From: Bacteroidota bacterium
GTDB taxonomy: Bacteria > Bacteroidota > Bacteroidia > Flavobacteriales > Flavobacteriaceae
Length of the DNA: 6,604 nucleotides
Assembly: GCA_021793135.1 (NCBI GenBank)
Contig: JAJYTI010000118.1
Span: 1-6,604, forward strand
Direction of reading: 5' to 3'
Positions 1 to 5,871 of the stretch are shown here, in pieces. The notes beneath the pieces are model-generated. The model ran no database searches and was not told the origin of the DNA. It saw only the letters and a program-made list of their open reading frames with translations. The stretch's first letter is position 1; each line of letters opens with the position of its first letter. Position numbers and translations under genes: made by a program.

Positions 1-962
1 GCACTCACATATTCTTTTTGTTTCATGCGTAAGTTAATTAGTGCTAACCACGCTTTTTCTAGTAAGGTATCTTGATCTATGCATTGTAGGTAGAATTGCT
101 CAGCTAATTCGTAGTCTCCTAACTTCTCATAACATTTACCAGCTCGAATAAGTGCAAAGGTAGTTGGGTCTTCTAGTCTAAGAGTAAGAACATAGCATTC
201 TATAGCTTCTCGGTAGAAACCTAGTTTTTCTAATACTCTTCCTTTTTCTAAATAAGCGCCTACAAAAGCATCGTCACTAATAATGGCAAAATCGTATGCT
301 TCTAGTGCTTTATTATACTGTTTAAGAATATAATATTGTTTCCCAATGTTTTGCCAAGCAACTTCACTATACGGACGTTTCTCTACGTATTCTAGTAAAT
401 AGTCTATAGCTTCTTGATGCTTTTCTAATACATCATAGCAATATATCACATTATGCAATGCCGAGCGGTTTTCTTCGTCATGGCTTACACATAATTTAAA
501 ATTCAGAAGTGCGTTTTCATAATCTTCCATGAAAAGATACTCCATACCTATAAGCGACCAAATCTCAGATTTGTCTAGAGTAATATCGAGAGCAATCTCT
601 AATAAAGCAATGGCTTTCGTATGTTCGTTTTTTCTAGAATGAATATTGGCTTTTTGGATGTATACTTCTTCGTTAGATTTTTCCAACTCATAAATATCAT
701 CTAATAGTATTTCTGCTTCTTCAAGTTTCCCTTCGATAATATAAACCTCTACTAAGTATAGTTTTAAATTTGTTGCAGAAGGGTGTTGTTCTAGTCCAAT
801 ACGTATCGCTTTCTTAGCTAAAGCCATTTTTCCATTATCCAAATAATAGTTAATGATGATTTCAAATTCTTCGGAATCAAAGAATAAAATATCATTGGTT
901 TTCAGCATGGATTCAAAACGGTTTAACGTAATTTGCTCTGACTCATTTGGGTCTAACTGCAT
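1..962 (-). CDS. TPR-repeat protein, 3' end cut by window edge
   Basis: Open frame read on the minus strand from the ATG at 962-960 to the left edge without a stop; 320 complete codons are visible and the C-terminus is missing. The first residues are MQLDPNESEQ. An in-frame stop at 981-983 just upstream leaves this as the only ATG start. From about residue 101 onward the protein consists of helical tetratricopeptide repeats of about 34 residues, clearest at about 134-167 (GMEYLFMEDYENALLNF), 202-235 (GKQYYILKQYNKALEAY), 236-269 (GRVLEKLGFYREAIECY) and 270-303 (GKCYEKLGDYELAEQFY). There is no signal peptide or membrane segment, so it is probably cytoplasmic. TPR arrays are protein-binding scaffolds; the partner cannot be read from the sequence. 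The N-terminal phrase FFDSEEFE and the repeat layout resemble a TPR protein I recall as conserved in flavobacteria. It is separated from the aminotransferase gene by 133 bp containing a possible promoter, so it is probably its own unit. Confidence 0.9.
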   Translation of the reverse strand, partial: MQLDPNESEQITLNRFESMLKTNDILFFDSEEFEIIINYYLDNGKMALAKKAIRIGLEQHPSATNLKLYLVEVYIIEGKLEEAEILLDDIYELEKSNEEVYIQKANIHSRKNEHTKAIALLEIALDITLDKSEIWSLIGMEYLFMEDYENALLNFKLCVSHDEENRSALHNVIYCYDVLEKHQEAIDYLLEYVEKRPYSEVAWQNIGKQYYILKQYNKALEAYDFAIISDDAFVGAYLEKGRVLEKLGFYREAIECYVLTLRLEDPTTFALIRAGKCYEKLGDYELAEQFYLQCIDQDTLLEKAWLALINLRMKQKEYVS

Positions 963-980
963 ATATCGACTAAATTTAAG

Positions 981-998
981 CTATAGATTTTTCTATAG
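981..998 (-). repeat. Leader stem-loop upstream of the TPR gene
   Basis: CTATAGA (981-987) and TCTATAG (992-998) form a perfect 7-bp inverted repeat around a 4-nt loop. It lies between the putative -7 element and the TPR start codon, so it would form a small, AT-rich hairpin in the 5' leader about 18 nt before the ATG. The stem is weak. It could be an RNA structure, a protein-binding palindrome, or chance in AT-rich DNA. Confidence 0.45.
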
Positions 999-1007
999 TA
1001 GATGATA

Positions 1008-1015
1008 CAAATTTA
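1008..1015 (-). promoter_or_regulatory. Putative -7 promoter element for the TPR gene
   Basis: Read on the minus strand this is TAAATTTG, a perfect match to the Bacteroidota -7 consensus TAnnTTTG. It lies 45 bp upstream of the ATG, implying a 5' leader of roughly 40 nt. No good TTTG -33 element is seen at the usual spacing; that region is instead occupied by an inverted repeat. The position in the longest intergenic region of the window supports the call, but the missing -33 box keeps it tentative. Confidence 0.5.
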
Positions 1016-1027
1016 AAGTTTCCGTAG

Positions 1028-1056
1028 TAACTATATCAGTTTTAGCTAAATAGTTA
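1028..1056. repeat. Nested inverted repeat upstream of the TPR promoter
   Basis: TAACTAT (1028-1034) and ATAGTTA (1050-1056) are perfect 7-bp inverted arms. The 15-bp spacer ends in a second perfect palindrome, TTTAGCTAAA (1041-1050), which shares one base with the right arm. The structure begins about 12 bp upstream of the putative -7 element and covers the place where a -33 element would sit, a normal position for an operator. It has no T-tract and does not look like an intrinsic terminator. No known regulator can be assigned. Confidence 0.45.
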
Positions 1057-1062
1057 TCCACA
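1054..1062 (+). other. DnaA-box-like 9-mer TTATCCACA
   Basis: The 9 bases are identical to the high-affinity DnaA box TTATCCACA. The site overlaps the right arm of the inverted repeat upstream of the TPR gene. I see no second copy in the window and no origin features around it, so it is not an origin. It may be a single regulatory DnaA site or a coincidence. Confidence 0.25.
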
Positions 1063-1095
1063 ATTAGGACTCAAAACACTAGTATTAAGGATGGT

Positions 1096-2286
1096 TTAAG
1101 ACATTTCTGCCATAATCTCATCCAATACTTCTAGAAGTATGTCGCAACCTTCTTTAATTTCTTTCTTTGAAATAGTTAAAGGTGGGGTGATACGAATAGC
1201 TCTAGTCTCAAACAGTAACCAGAACAGAATAAGACCTCTTTCCTTACATTTAAGTACAGCTTTATTGGCAATGTCTACGTTTTCTACGATAGGAGCTAGC
1301 ATTAAGCCTTTACCACGAATTTCTTTAATAAGTGGATGTACAAGTAAGGAACGAAAATATTTTTCTTTTTCTAGAGTTTGTGGAATCAGATTGGTATCTA
1401 TCAATTCTTCGAGGGTAGCCAATGCAGCTGCGGCAATTACTGGATTTCCACCAAAGGTAGTGATATGGCCTTGGATAGGATTGTCTTTTAATAATGCCAT
1501 GTGCTCTTTTGATGCAGTAAAAGCACCGATTGGCAACCCACCGCCCATACCTTTCCCCATTACAAGAATGTCTGGAATAACGTCGTAGTTTTCAAAACCG
1601 AATAAGCGTCCAGTTCTACCAAATCCTGGTTGAATTTCATCTAGAATTAGTAAAGCCCCTACTTCTTGGCAACGTTCTTTTACTTTCTTTAAAAATCCAT
1701 TTTCTGGTTGAATGAATCCTGCACCTCCTTGAATGGTCTCAAAAATAACTCCCGCAGTTTTTTCTGTAATTTTTTGAATATCTTCTTCCTGATTAAATCG
1801 AATAGGGTGACAATCGGGAATTAAAGGCTCGAAAGGTGCACGTCTTTCTTTACTTCCCATAATGCTCATAGAGCCCATGGTGTTGCCATGATATGCATTT
1901 GCACCATAGAGAATTTCTGTACGTCCGGTAGCACGTCTTGCCAATTTTAAAGAACCCTCAATAGCTTCTGTACCACTATTTACTAGATAGGTAGTTTCTA
2001 GCGGGTCGGGTAAATGTTGAGCAAGTAGTTTAGTAAGATTAACAGCGGTTTCTTGTATATATTCACCATACACCATTACGTGAAGATAGGTGTCGGCTTG
2101 TTTTTTAATAGCTTCAACCACTTTAGGATGGCAGTGGCCTAGTGTACAAGCAGATACACCCGCAACAAAGTCTAAATGTTTATTGCCTTCAGAATCATAT
2201 ATATAGCTCCCTTTAGCATGGGATACCGTCATCGCTAATGGATGAGGAGATGTTTGTGCTTGATAGGTAAAGAAATCCTTTTTCAT
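1096..2286 (-). CDS. Class III PLP-dependent aminotransferase
   Basis: A complete 396-residue enzyme of the acetylornithine/ornithine/4-aminobutyrate aminotransferase superfamily (fold type I, class III), which moves an amino group from a donor amine to a 2-oxo acid using pyridoxal phosphate. Visible motifs are NSGTEA at 103-108 (cofactor phosphate binding), AYHGNT at 131-136, LILDEIQPGFGRTG at 212-225 with the conserved Asp216, MGKGMGGGLP at 243-252 with the probable Schiff-base Lys245, and TFGGNP at 277-282. Length is typical for the family and no signal peptide is seen, so it is cytoplasmic. The ATG at 2286-2284 starts a natural N-terminus (MKKDFFTYQA). The amino donor cannot be fixed from motifs; flavobacterial relatives are usually called only aspartate aminotransferase family, although class III enzymes are not true aspartate aminotransferases. 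No arginine, lysine or GABA pathway genes are adjacent to narrow it. It starts 42 bp after the OstA-like gene, with a possible promoter in the gap. Confidence 0.93.
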   Translation of the reverse strand: MKKDFFTYQAQTSPHPLAMTVSHAKGSYIYDSEGNKHLDFVAGVSACTLGHCHPKVVEAIKKQADTYLHVMVYGEYIQETAVNLTKLLAQHLPDPLETTYLVNSGTEAIEGSLKLARRATGRTEILYGANAYHGNTMGSMSIMGSKERRAPFEPLIPDCHPIRFNQEEDIQKITEKTAGVIFETIQGGAGFIQPENGFLKKVKERCQEVGALLILDEIQPGFGRTGRLFGFENYDVIPDILVMGKGMGGGLPIGAFTASKEHMALLKDNPIQGHITTFGGNPVIAAAALATLEELIDTNLIPQTLEKEKYFRSLLVHPLIKEIRGKGLMLAPIVENVDIANKAVLKCKERGLILFWLLFETRAIRITPPLTISKKEIKEGCDILLEVLDEIMAEMS

Positions 2287-2299
2287 AAATGTAAACTTT

Positions 2300-2322
2300 A
2301 AAAATCCAAAAATAGGTTTGGA
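2300..2322 (-). terminator. Weak terminator-like hairpin before the aminotransferase gene
   Basis: On the minus strand TCCAAA and TTTGGA (plus-strand 2317-2322 and 2305-2310) can pair as a 6-bp stem with a 6-nt loop, followed directly by TTTTT (2304-2300). This is the outline of an intrinsic terminator, but the stem is short with only two G-C pairs. It overlaps a TAnnTTTG match at 2307-2314, so the two readings compete. Confidence 0.35.
2307..2314 (-). promoter_or_regulatory. Putative -7 promoter element for the aminotransferase gene
   Basis: Read on the minus strand this is TATTTTTG, a perfect match to TAnnTTTG, placed 20 bp before the aminotransferase ATG. No TTTG -33 box is visible at normal spacing. 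It could give this gene a short-leader transcript independent of the OstA-like gene. The T-run makes a chance match easier here than at the other two sites. Confidence 0.35.
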
Positions 2323-2323
2323 G

Positions 2324-2344
2324 TGAGATTACTCTTTAATCTCA
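2324..2344 (-). terminator. Stem-loop spanning the OstA-like gene's stop codon
   Basis: TGAGATTA (2324-2331) and TAATCTCA (2337-2344) form a perfect 8-bp inverted repeat with a 5-nt loop. The TAA stop codon (2331-2329) lies inside the stem, so the hairpin forms from the last codons of the gene plus the first bases after it. There is no immediate T-tract; a second small hairpin with a T-run follows a few bases later (2322-2300). The pair may act together as a leaky terminator or as 3'-end protection of the mRNA. Confidence 0.45.
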
Positions 2345-4053
2345 TTTGTTTCTTTAGGTATAATTCCTTTCAGATCGGAAGTAGAAGGGAAATCTTCAGA
2401 TTCAGGTATGGTATCATTAAAAAAGCTTTCGGGCTCTTCTGGTAGTTCTATTCCCTTGATTTTAGGTAATTTTATCTCTGGCTTTCCTTTTAATAAATCA
2501 CTTACGCGTTCTATACGTTCTTCACCTCGCCAGATAAATCCAGGTAAAAGTCGAGCATTTTTTGGTAACATAGACTCTGGATATAATTTTCCTTCTGCAT
2601 TTTGAATAAATCGCACGCCTCGTATATCATTTTCTTCAATATAAATTTCTATAGAGCTACTTAGAGTATTGTTTATACCGATAAGGCTATCCTTATCATC
2701 TCGGGTATAAAAAAGTACTTCGGTATTTCTATTTAATTTTATAGTATCTAATTCGTTGTCCGTAAATAGTCCTAGTAAGTATTGGCCTTTAATTTGATTA
2801 TATCCTCCACTAATGGTATCTGGTTCTACGATAAATGCATTGTTATGTACCTTTAACGTATCCATTTGTTTCACGACTGTATCATAAATCATTTGAATGG
2901 TATCCCCAGTCATTTGGCCTTGTCCGCTCCATACAACTGGTTTTTTAAGTAATTTCATTATTCCCTTTCGCTCATCTACATATATAGAGTCTGCTTTACC
3001 GCTCATAGGTTCTTCCTTTTTAAGGATGTCGGTACGAATAAAACGAGCATCAGGATAAGCATTCAAGATTCGATGTTCGGGTTCTCCTGTAATAATGATT
3101 TTATCGGCATTAACATAGAGAGAGTCGTTATCTCTTTTGGAAGCGATAATCGGATTTTTTGTAATAATAACCGAATCTTTTTCTTTATAAACTTCTGCAT
3201 AATGTCCTATAACTTTACTTTCGTTTATAGTGTCATAAACTCGGATATTGTTGGATGCAGATGCAAAATTTTTATTTCTGTCAAAATATATACTATCCCC
3301 AAAAAGAATTCTACTATCGTAATCTACTCTTGCATTTTTTACAAAATACCCATGATTTTCTCTTGTTTGATAAAACCCTCTTTCTGAATAGATTTTTGTG
3401 TTCTCTCCAGTAATTGTAGAAGGCCCATAAAGATACGCATCGCCCGATTCGGAATAAAAATCTACTTGCTCCGATTTTAAATCATAATCTGGATTTTCAA
3501 TATGTACTTTGTCTAAAAACTGATATTTTTTAGTCTCAGTATAATATCTTCCTATAGTACTATAAAGTACGCTAGCTGTATCTCTAACTACACCTCCCGT
3601 ATCGTAATATGCTTGTTGACGATTTCTATCAAAATATAATACATCACTTTCTAACGTAGTTTGAGGTTCTTTTAAAATTACATCCCCACGGGCAAATGCT
3701 AGCTGATTATTTCCATTGTATTCTGTATATCTACTACGTAAACTAATGGTGTCTCCTTGCGTCATATATACATTACCGTAGGCTCTAACAAAATTGTCGG
3801 AAGGGTAGAGGTAAGCTTGATCGCACCACATTTCCACTCCTTCATGTACAATATATACTTGGCCCGATGCATCTTTAGTATAGATGATAGCATCTGGTAG
3901 TTCGGGGCGCTTTTCGGTATAGCCCGATCGAATTTCTACTTTTTGAGGTTCTTGTGCAAAGGCATTAGTCCAGTTCAATAAGAACAGAAAAGTACAGAAT
4001 ATGTAAAGGTTACGGGACAATAAATACAATCTTAAATTACTTATTAATCTCAA
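2329..4053 (-). CDS. Exported OstA/LptA-like protein (LPS transport)
   Basis: A 574-residue protein with an N-terminal signal peptide: a hydrophobic stretch at about 16-28 and a signal peptidase I site AFA|QEP after residue 33. The body is rich in short beta strands with recurring OstA-type phrases: AYGNVYMTQGDTI (91-103), ARGDVIL (121-127), ESDVLYFDRN (135-144), GDSIYFDRN (252-260), DSLYVNADKI (310-319), KADSIYVDE (353-361) and GQMTGDTIQMIYD (379-391). This is the OstA_2 (beta-jellyroll) pattern of LptA and the N-domain of LptD, which bridge lipopolysaccharide from inner to outer membrane; the role here is inferred from the family. LPGFIWRGEER (503-513) precedes an acidic, proline-rich tail (about 538-574). 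There is no LptD barrel. No ATG lies upstream before an in-frame TAG at 4098-4096, so the first possible start is TTG at 4053-4051, whose last bases overlap the purA terminator. TTG at 4020-4018 (MSRNLYIF) gives a tidier signal peptide and may be the true start. Confidence 0.85.
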   Translation of the reverse strand: MRLISNLRLYLLSRNLYIFCTFLFLLNWTNAFAQEPQKVEIRSGYTEKRPELPDAIIYTKDASGQVYIVHEGVEMWCDQAYLYPSDNFVRAYGNVYMTQGDTISLRSRYTEYNGNNQLAFARGDVILKEPQTTLESDVLYFDRNRQQAYYDTGGVVRDTASVLYSTIGRYYTETKKYQFLDKVHIENPDYDLKSEQVDFYSESGDAYLYGPSTITGENTKIYSERGFYQTRENHGYFVKNARVDYDSRILFGDSIYFDRNKNFASASNNIRVYDTINESKVIGHYAEVYKEKDSVIITKNPIIASKRDNDSLYVNADKIIITGEPEHRILNAYPDARFIRTDILKKEEPMSGKADSIYVDERKGIMKLLKKPVVWSGQGQMTGDTIQMIYDTVVKQMDTLKVHNNAFIVEPDTISGGYNQIKGQYLLGLFTDNELDTIKLNRNTEVLFYTRDDKDSLIGINNTLSSSIEIYIEENDIRGVRFIQNAEGKLYPESMLPKNARLLPGFIWRGEERIERVSDLLKGKPEIKLPKIKGIELPEEPESFFNDTIPESEDFPSTSDLKGIIPKETNEIKE

Positions 4054-4095
4054 AACGAGTTTTTCCGTCGATAAAGGTACGGAAAAACTCGTTTT
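4052..4095 (-). terminator. Strong intrinsic terminator after purA
   Basis: AAAACGAGTTTTTCCGT (4052-4068) and ACGGAAAAACTCGTTTT (4079-4095) are perfect 17-bp inverted arms around a 10-nt loop (4069-4078). It begins 24 bp after the purA stop codon. Read on the minus strand the stem opens with AAAA and closes with TTTT, the A-tract/U-tract layout of a rho-independent terminator; by symmetry it could work in both directions. Its far end overlaps the first two bases of the apparent TTG start of the OstA-like gene. Confidence 0.85.
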
Positions 4096-4119
4096 CTAAT
4101 TATTCTATATAAGGAAAAC

Positions 4120-5391
4120 TTACCTGTGAATTGTTTGTGTACGATCTGGTCCTACAGAAACCACTTTTACAGGTACGTTTAATTCTTTTTCTATGAAAGA
4201 GATATATTCTAGAAGTGCTTGAGGTAAATCATCTGCACTACGTACTTTGGTAATATCTTCTTCCCAACCTTCAAACTCCTGATAAATGGGTTTTATATAT
4301 TCCTCTTCAATAGAGTAAGGTAAATGTTCAATTCTTTCCCCTTGGTATTCATAAGCAGTACATACTTTTATAGTTTTCATTCCACTAAGTACATCTGCTT
4401 TCATCATGAATAGTTCGGTAACACCATTGATTTCTACTGCGTATTTTAGAGCTACTAAATCTAACCATCCACAGCGACGTGGACGTCCTGTAGTGGCTCC
4501 AAATTCGTTTCCTACACGTGCAAGGGTTTCACCATCTTCATCAAATAATTCGGTAGGGAATGGGCCACTTCCTACGCGAGTAGTATAGGCTTTAAATATT
4601 CCATAAACTTTATCAATACTAGAAGGCGATACTCCTAAACCAGTACAAGCCCCAGCTGCAGTAGTATTAGAAGAAGTAACAAATGGATAAGTACCAAAGT
4701 CGATATCTAATAAAGAACCTTGTGCACCTTCTGCTAATATCGTTTTTCCCTCTCTTTGTGCAGTATTGATGTAGTTTTCACTATCGATAAATTTAAGCTC
4801 TCTTAATACCGCTACAGCTTCAAAGAATTCTTCTTCAAGTTCTTTTAAGTCATATTGGATATCCATATTAAAGGACTTGATCATTCCTTCATGTTTATCT
4901 GCTAAATTTCGATATCTTTCTTTCCAATCAGGGAGCTCTAAATCTCCTACACGGATTCCATTTCTACCAGTTTTGTCCATATAAGTAGGGCCAATTCCTT
5001 TAAGTGTAGATCCGATTTTTGCTTTTCCTTTGGATGCTTCACTAGCTGCATCTAGCAATCGGTGTGTAGGAAGAATAAGGTGTGCTTTTCTTGAAATTAG
5101 CAACTTACTTTGAATATCTAAATCGAACTTCTTTAAGTTGTCTAATTCTTTTTTGAAGATAACAGGATCGATTACTACACCATTTCCTACAATGTTTATT
5201 GCATTGTCATGAAAGATACCGCTAGGTATTGTGTGTAGCACATGCTTCATTCCATCAAACTCTAATGTGTGTCCCGCGTTTGGTCCACCCTGAAAGCGAG
5301 CAATGATATTATAATCTTTTGTGAGGACATCTACAATCTTTCCTTTCCCTTCATCTCCCCATTGGAGTCCTAGTAGTAAGTCTACCGCCAT
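4120..5391 (-). CDS. purA: Adenylosuccinate synthetase (EC 6.3.4.4)
   Basis: Catalyses IMP + aspartate + GTP to adenylosuccinate + GDP + phosphate, the first committed step from IMP to AMP, in the cytoplasm. The 423-residue length is normal for a bacterial enzyme. The diagnostic motifs are intact: QWGDEGKGK at 10-18 with catalytic Asp13, GGPNAGHT at 35-42 with catalytic His41, KGIGPTYMDK at 131-140, QGSLLDIDFGTYPFVTSSNT at 224-243, GSGPFPTE at 274-281, TGRPRRCGW at 301-309, the guanine-recognition segment KADVLSG at 331-337, and SVGPDR at 412-417. The ATG at 5391-5389 begins MAVDLLLGLQWGDEGKGK, a standard N-terminus. It starts 6 bp after the fur stop codon, so the two genes are almost certainly co-transcribed and perhaps translationally coupled. 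The strong inverted repeat at 4052-4095 ends the unit. Nothing suggests damage or transfer. Confidence 0.98.
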   Translation of the reverse strand: MAVDLLLGLQWGDEGKGKIVDVLTKDYNIIARFQGGPNAGHTLEFDGMKHVLHTIPSGIFHDNAINIVGNGVVIDPVIFKKELDNLKKFDLDIQSKLLISRKAHLILPTHRLLDAASEASKGKAKIGSTLKGIGPTYMDKTGRNGIRVGDLELPDWKERYRNLADKHEGMIKSFNMDIQYDLKELEEEFFEAVAVLRELKFIDSENYINTAQREGKTILAEGAQGSLLDIDFGTYPFVTSSNTTAAGACTGLGVSPSSIDKVYGIFKAYTTRVGSGPFPTELFDEDGETLARVGNEFGATTGRPRRCGWLDLVALKYAVEINGVTELFMMKADVLSGMKTIKVCTAYEYQGERIEHLPYSIEEEYIKPIYQEFEGWEEDITKVRSADDLPQALLEYISFIEKELNVPVKVVSVGPDRTQTIHR

Positions 5392-5397
5392 AATGTT

Positions 5398-5847
5398 TTA
5401 ATTGGATTTTTTTCTTTTACCGTAGAAATATAATGAGTGATTTAAAATTTCGATATCGAAAACCTCTTCTATGGTTTTTTTGATAGACTGAATTCTAGGA
5501 TCACAGAATTCAATTACTTCTCCATCATCTAAAATGACGTGATCGTGTTGTCTGTCAAAATATGATTTTTCATAGTGCGCTTGGTTCTGACCAAATTGGT
5601 GCTTGCGAACCAGACCGCACTCCAGTAAGAGTTCGATGGTATTATATAGGGTTGCACGACTCACACGATATTTTTTGTTTTTCATGTTGATATACAAAGA
5701 TTCAATATCAAAATGATCACTGTGGTCGTATATTTCTTGTAATATAGCGTAACGCTCTGGCGTTTTTCTATGCCCTTTTTCTTCTAAGAATGCTGTAAAA
5801 ACATCCTTTACAATATCCTGATTTGATAGTTGTTTTTCTTTCTCCAT
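5398..5847 (-). CDS. fur: Fur-family metal/peroxide-sensing transcriptional regulator
   Basis: A 149-residue winged-helix regulator of the Fur/PerR/Zur family, which binds operator DNA with a metal cofactor and usually represses iron, zinc or oxidative-stress genes. The DNA-binding domain covers about 15-85, including RKTPERYAIL (27-36) and the recognition helix region RVSRATLYNTIELL (61-74). The dimerisation and metal domain follows, with candidate ligands His45, Glu93, His101, Asp102, His103, Glu113 and His137, the last in NHSLYFYG. The structural-zinc CxxC of classical Fur is absent: HDHVILDDGEVIEF stands where E. coli Fur has HDHLICLDCGKVIEF, one residue shorter, and no C-terminal CxxC exists. 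Only two cysteines occur (77, 115). Whether it senses iron, peroxide or another metal cannot be decided, so the symbol is by family. ATG at 5847-5845. A perfect -7 motif lies just upstream in the 24-bp gap after relA/spoT, and purA follows after 6 bp. Confidence 0.92.
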   Translation of the reverse strand: MEKEKQLSNQDIVKDVFTAFLEEKGHRKTPERYAILQEIYDHSDHFDIESLYINMKNKKYRVSRATLYNTIELLLECGLVRKHQFGQNQAHYEKSYFDRQHDHVILDDGEVIEFCDPRIQSIKKTIEEVFDIEILNHSLYFYGKRKKSN

Positions 5848-5857
5848 AATTACGCGT

Positions 5858-5865
5858 CAAAGATA
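5858..5865 (-). promoter_or_regulatory. Putative -7 promoter element for fur-purA
   Basis: Read on the minus strand this is TATCTTTG, a perfect match to TAnnTTTG, ending 10 bp before the fur ATG. At about the right spacing upstream is only a weak -33 candidate (AGTTAC). If used, the transcript would start within a few bases of the start codon and be nearly leaderless. The palindrome ACGCGT (5852-5857) lies between the element and the ATG. The site would let fur-purA be expressed apart from the upstream (p)ppGpp gene. Confidence 0.5.
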
Positions 5866-5871
5866 CTATTT

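Noticed and set aside
1054..1062. Replication origin suggested by the DnaA-box match
   Set aside because: Only one box, no cluster of further boxes, no origin-type neighbours such as dnaA or dnaN.
1028..1095. Intrinsic terminator for the aminotransferase gene
   Set aside because: The inverted repeat here has a long loop and no T-run on the minus strand, and the bases right after the stop codon form no convincing hairpin.
1139..1588. 149-codon plus-strand open frame
   Set aside because: It lies wholly antisense to the aminotransferase gene, has no recognisable domain, and is explained by the minus-strand coding sequence.
2408..2605. 65-codon plus-strand open frame
   Set aside because: Antisense to the OstA-like gene; low-complexity serine-rich translation with no family signal.
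3073..3387. 104-codon plus-strand open frame rich in Ile, Phe and Cys
   Set aside because: Antisense to the OstA-like gene. Its hydrophobic look arises from reading Asn, Asp and Lys codons backwards, not from a membrane protein.
4406..4588. 60-codon plus-strand open frame
   Set aside because: Antisense to the highly conserved GRPRRCGW region of purA; no support as a gene.
5848..5871. Classical Fur box upstream of fur indicating autoregulation
   Set aside because: The 24-bp gap has no recognisable GATAATGAT-type repeats; only the short palindrome ACGCGT is present.
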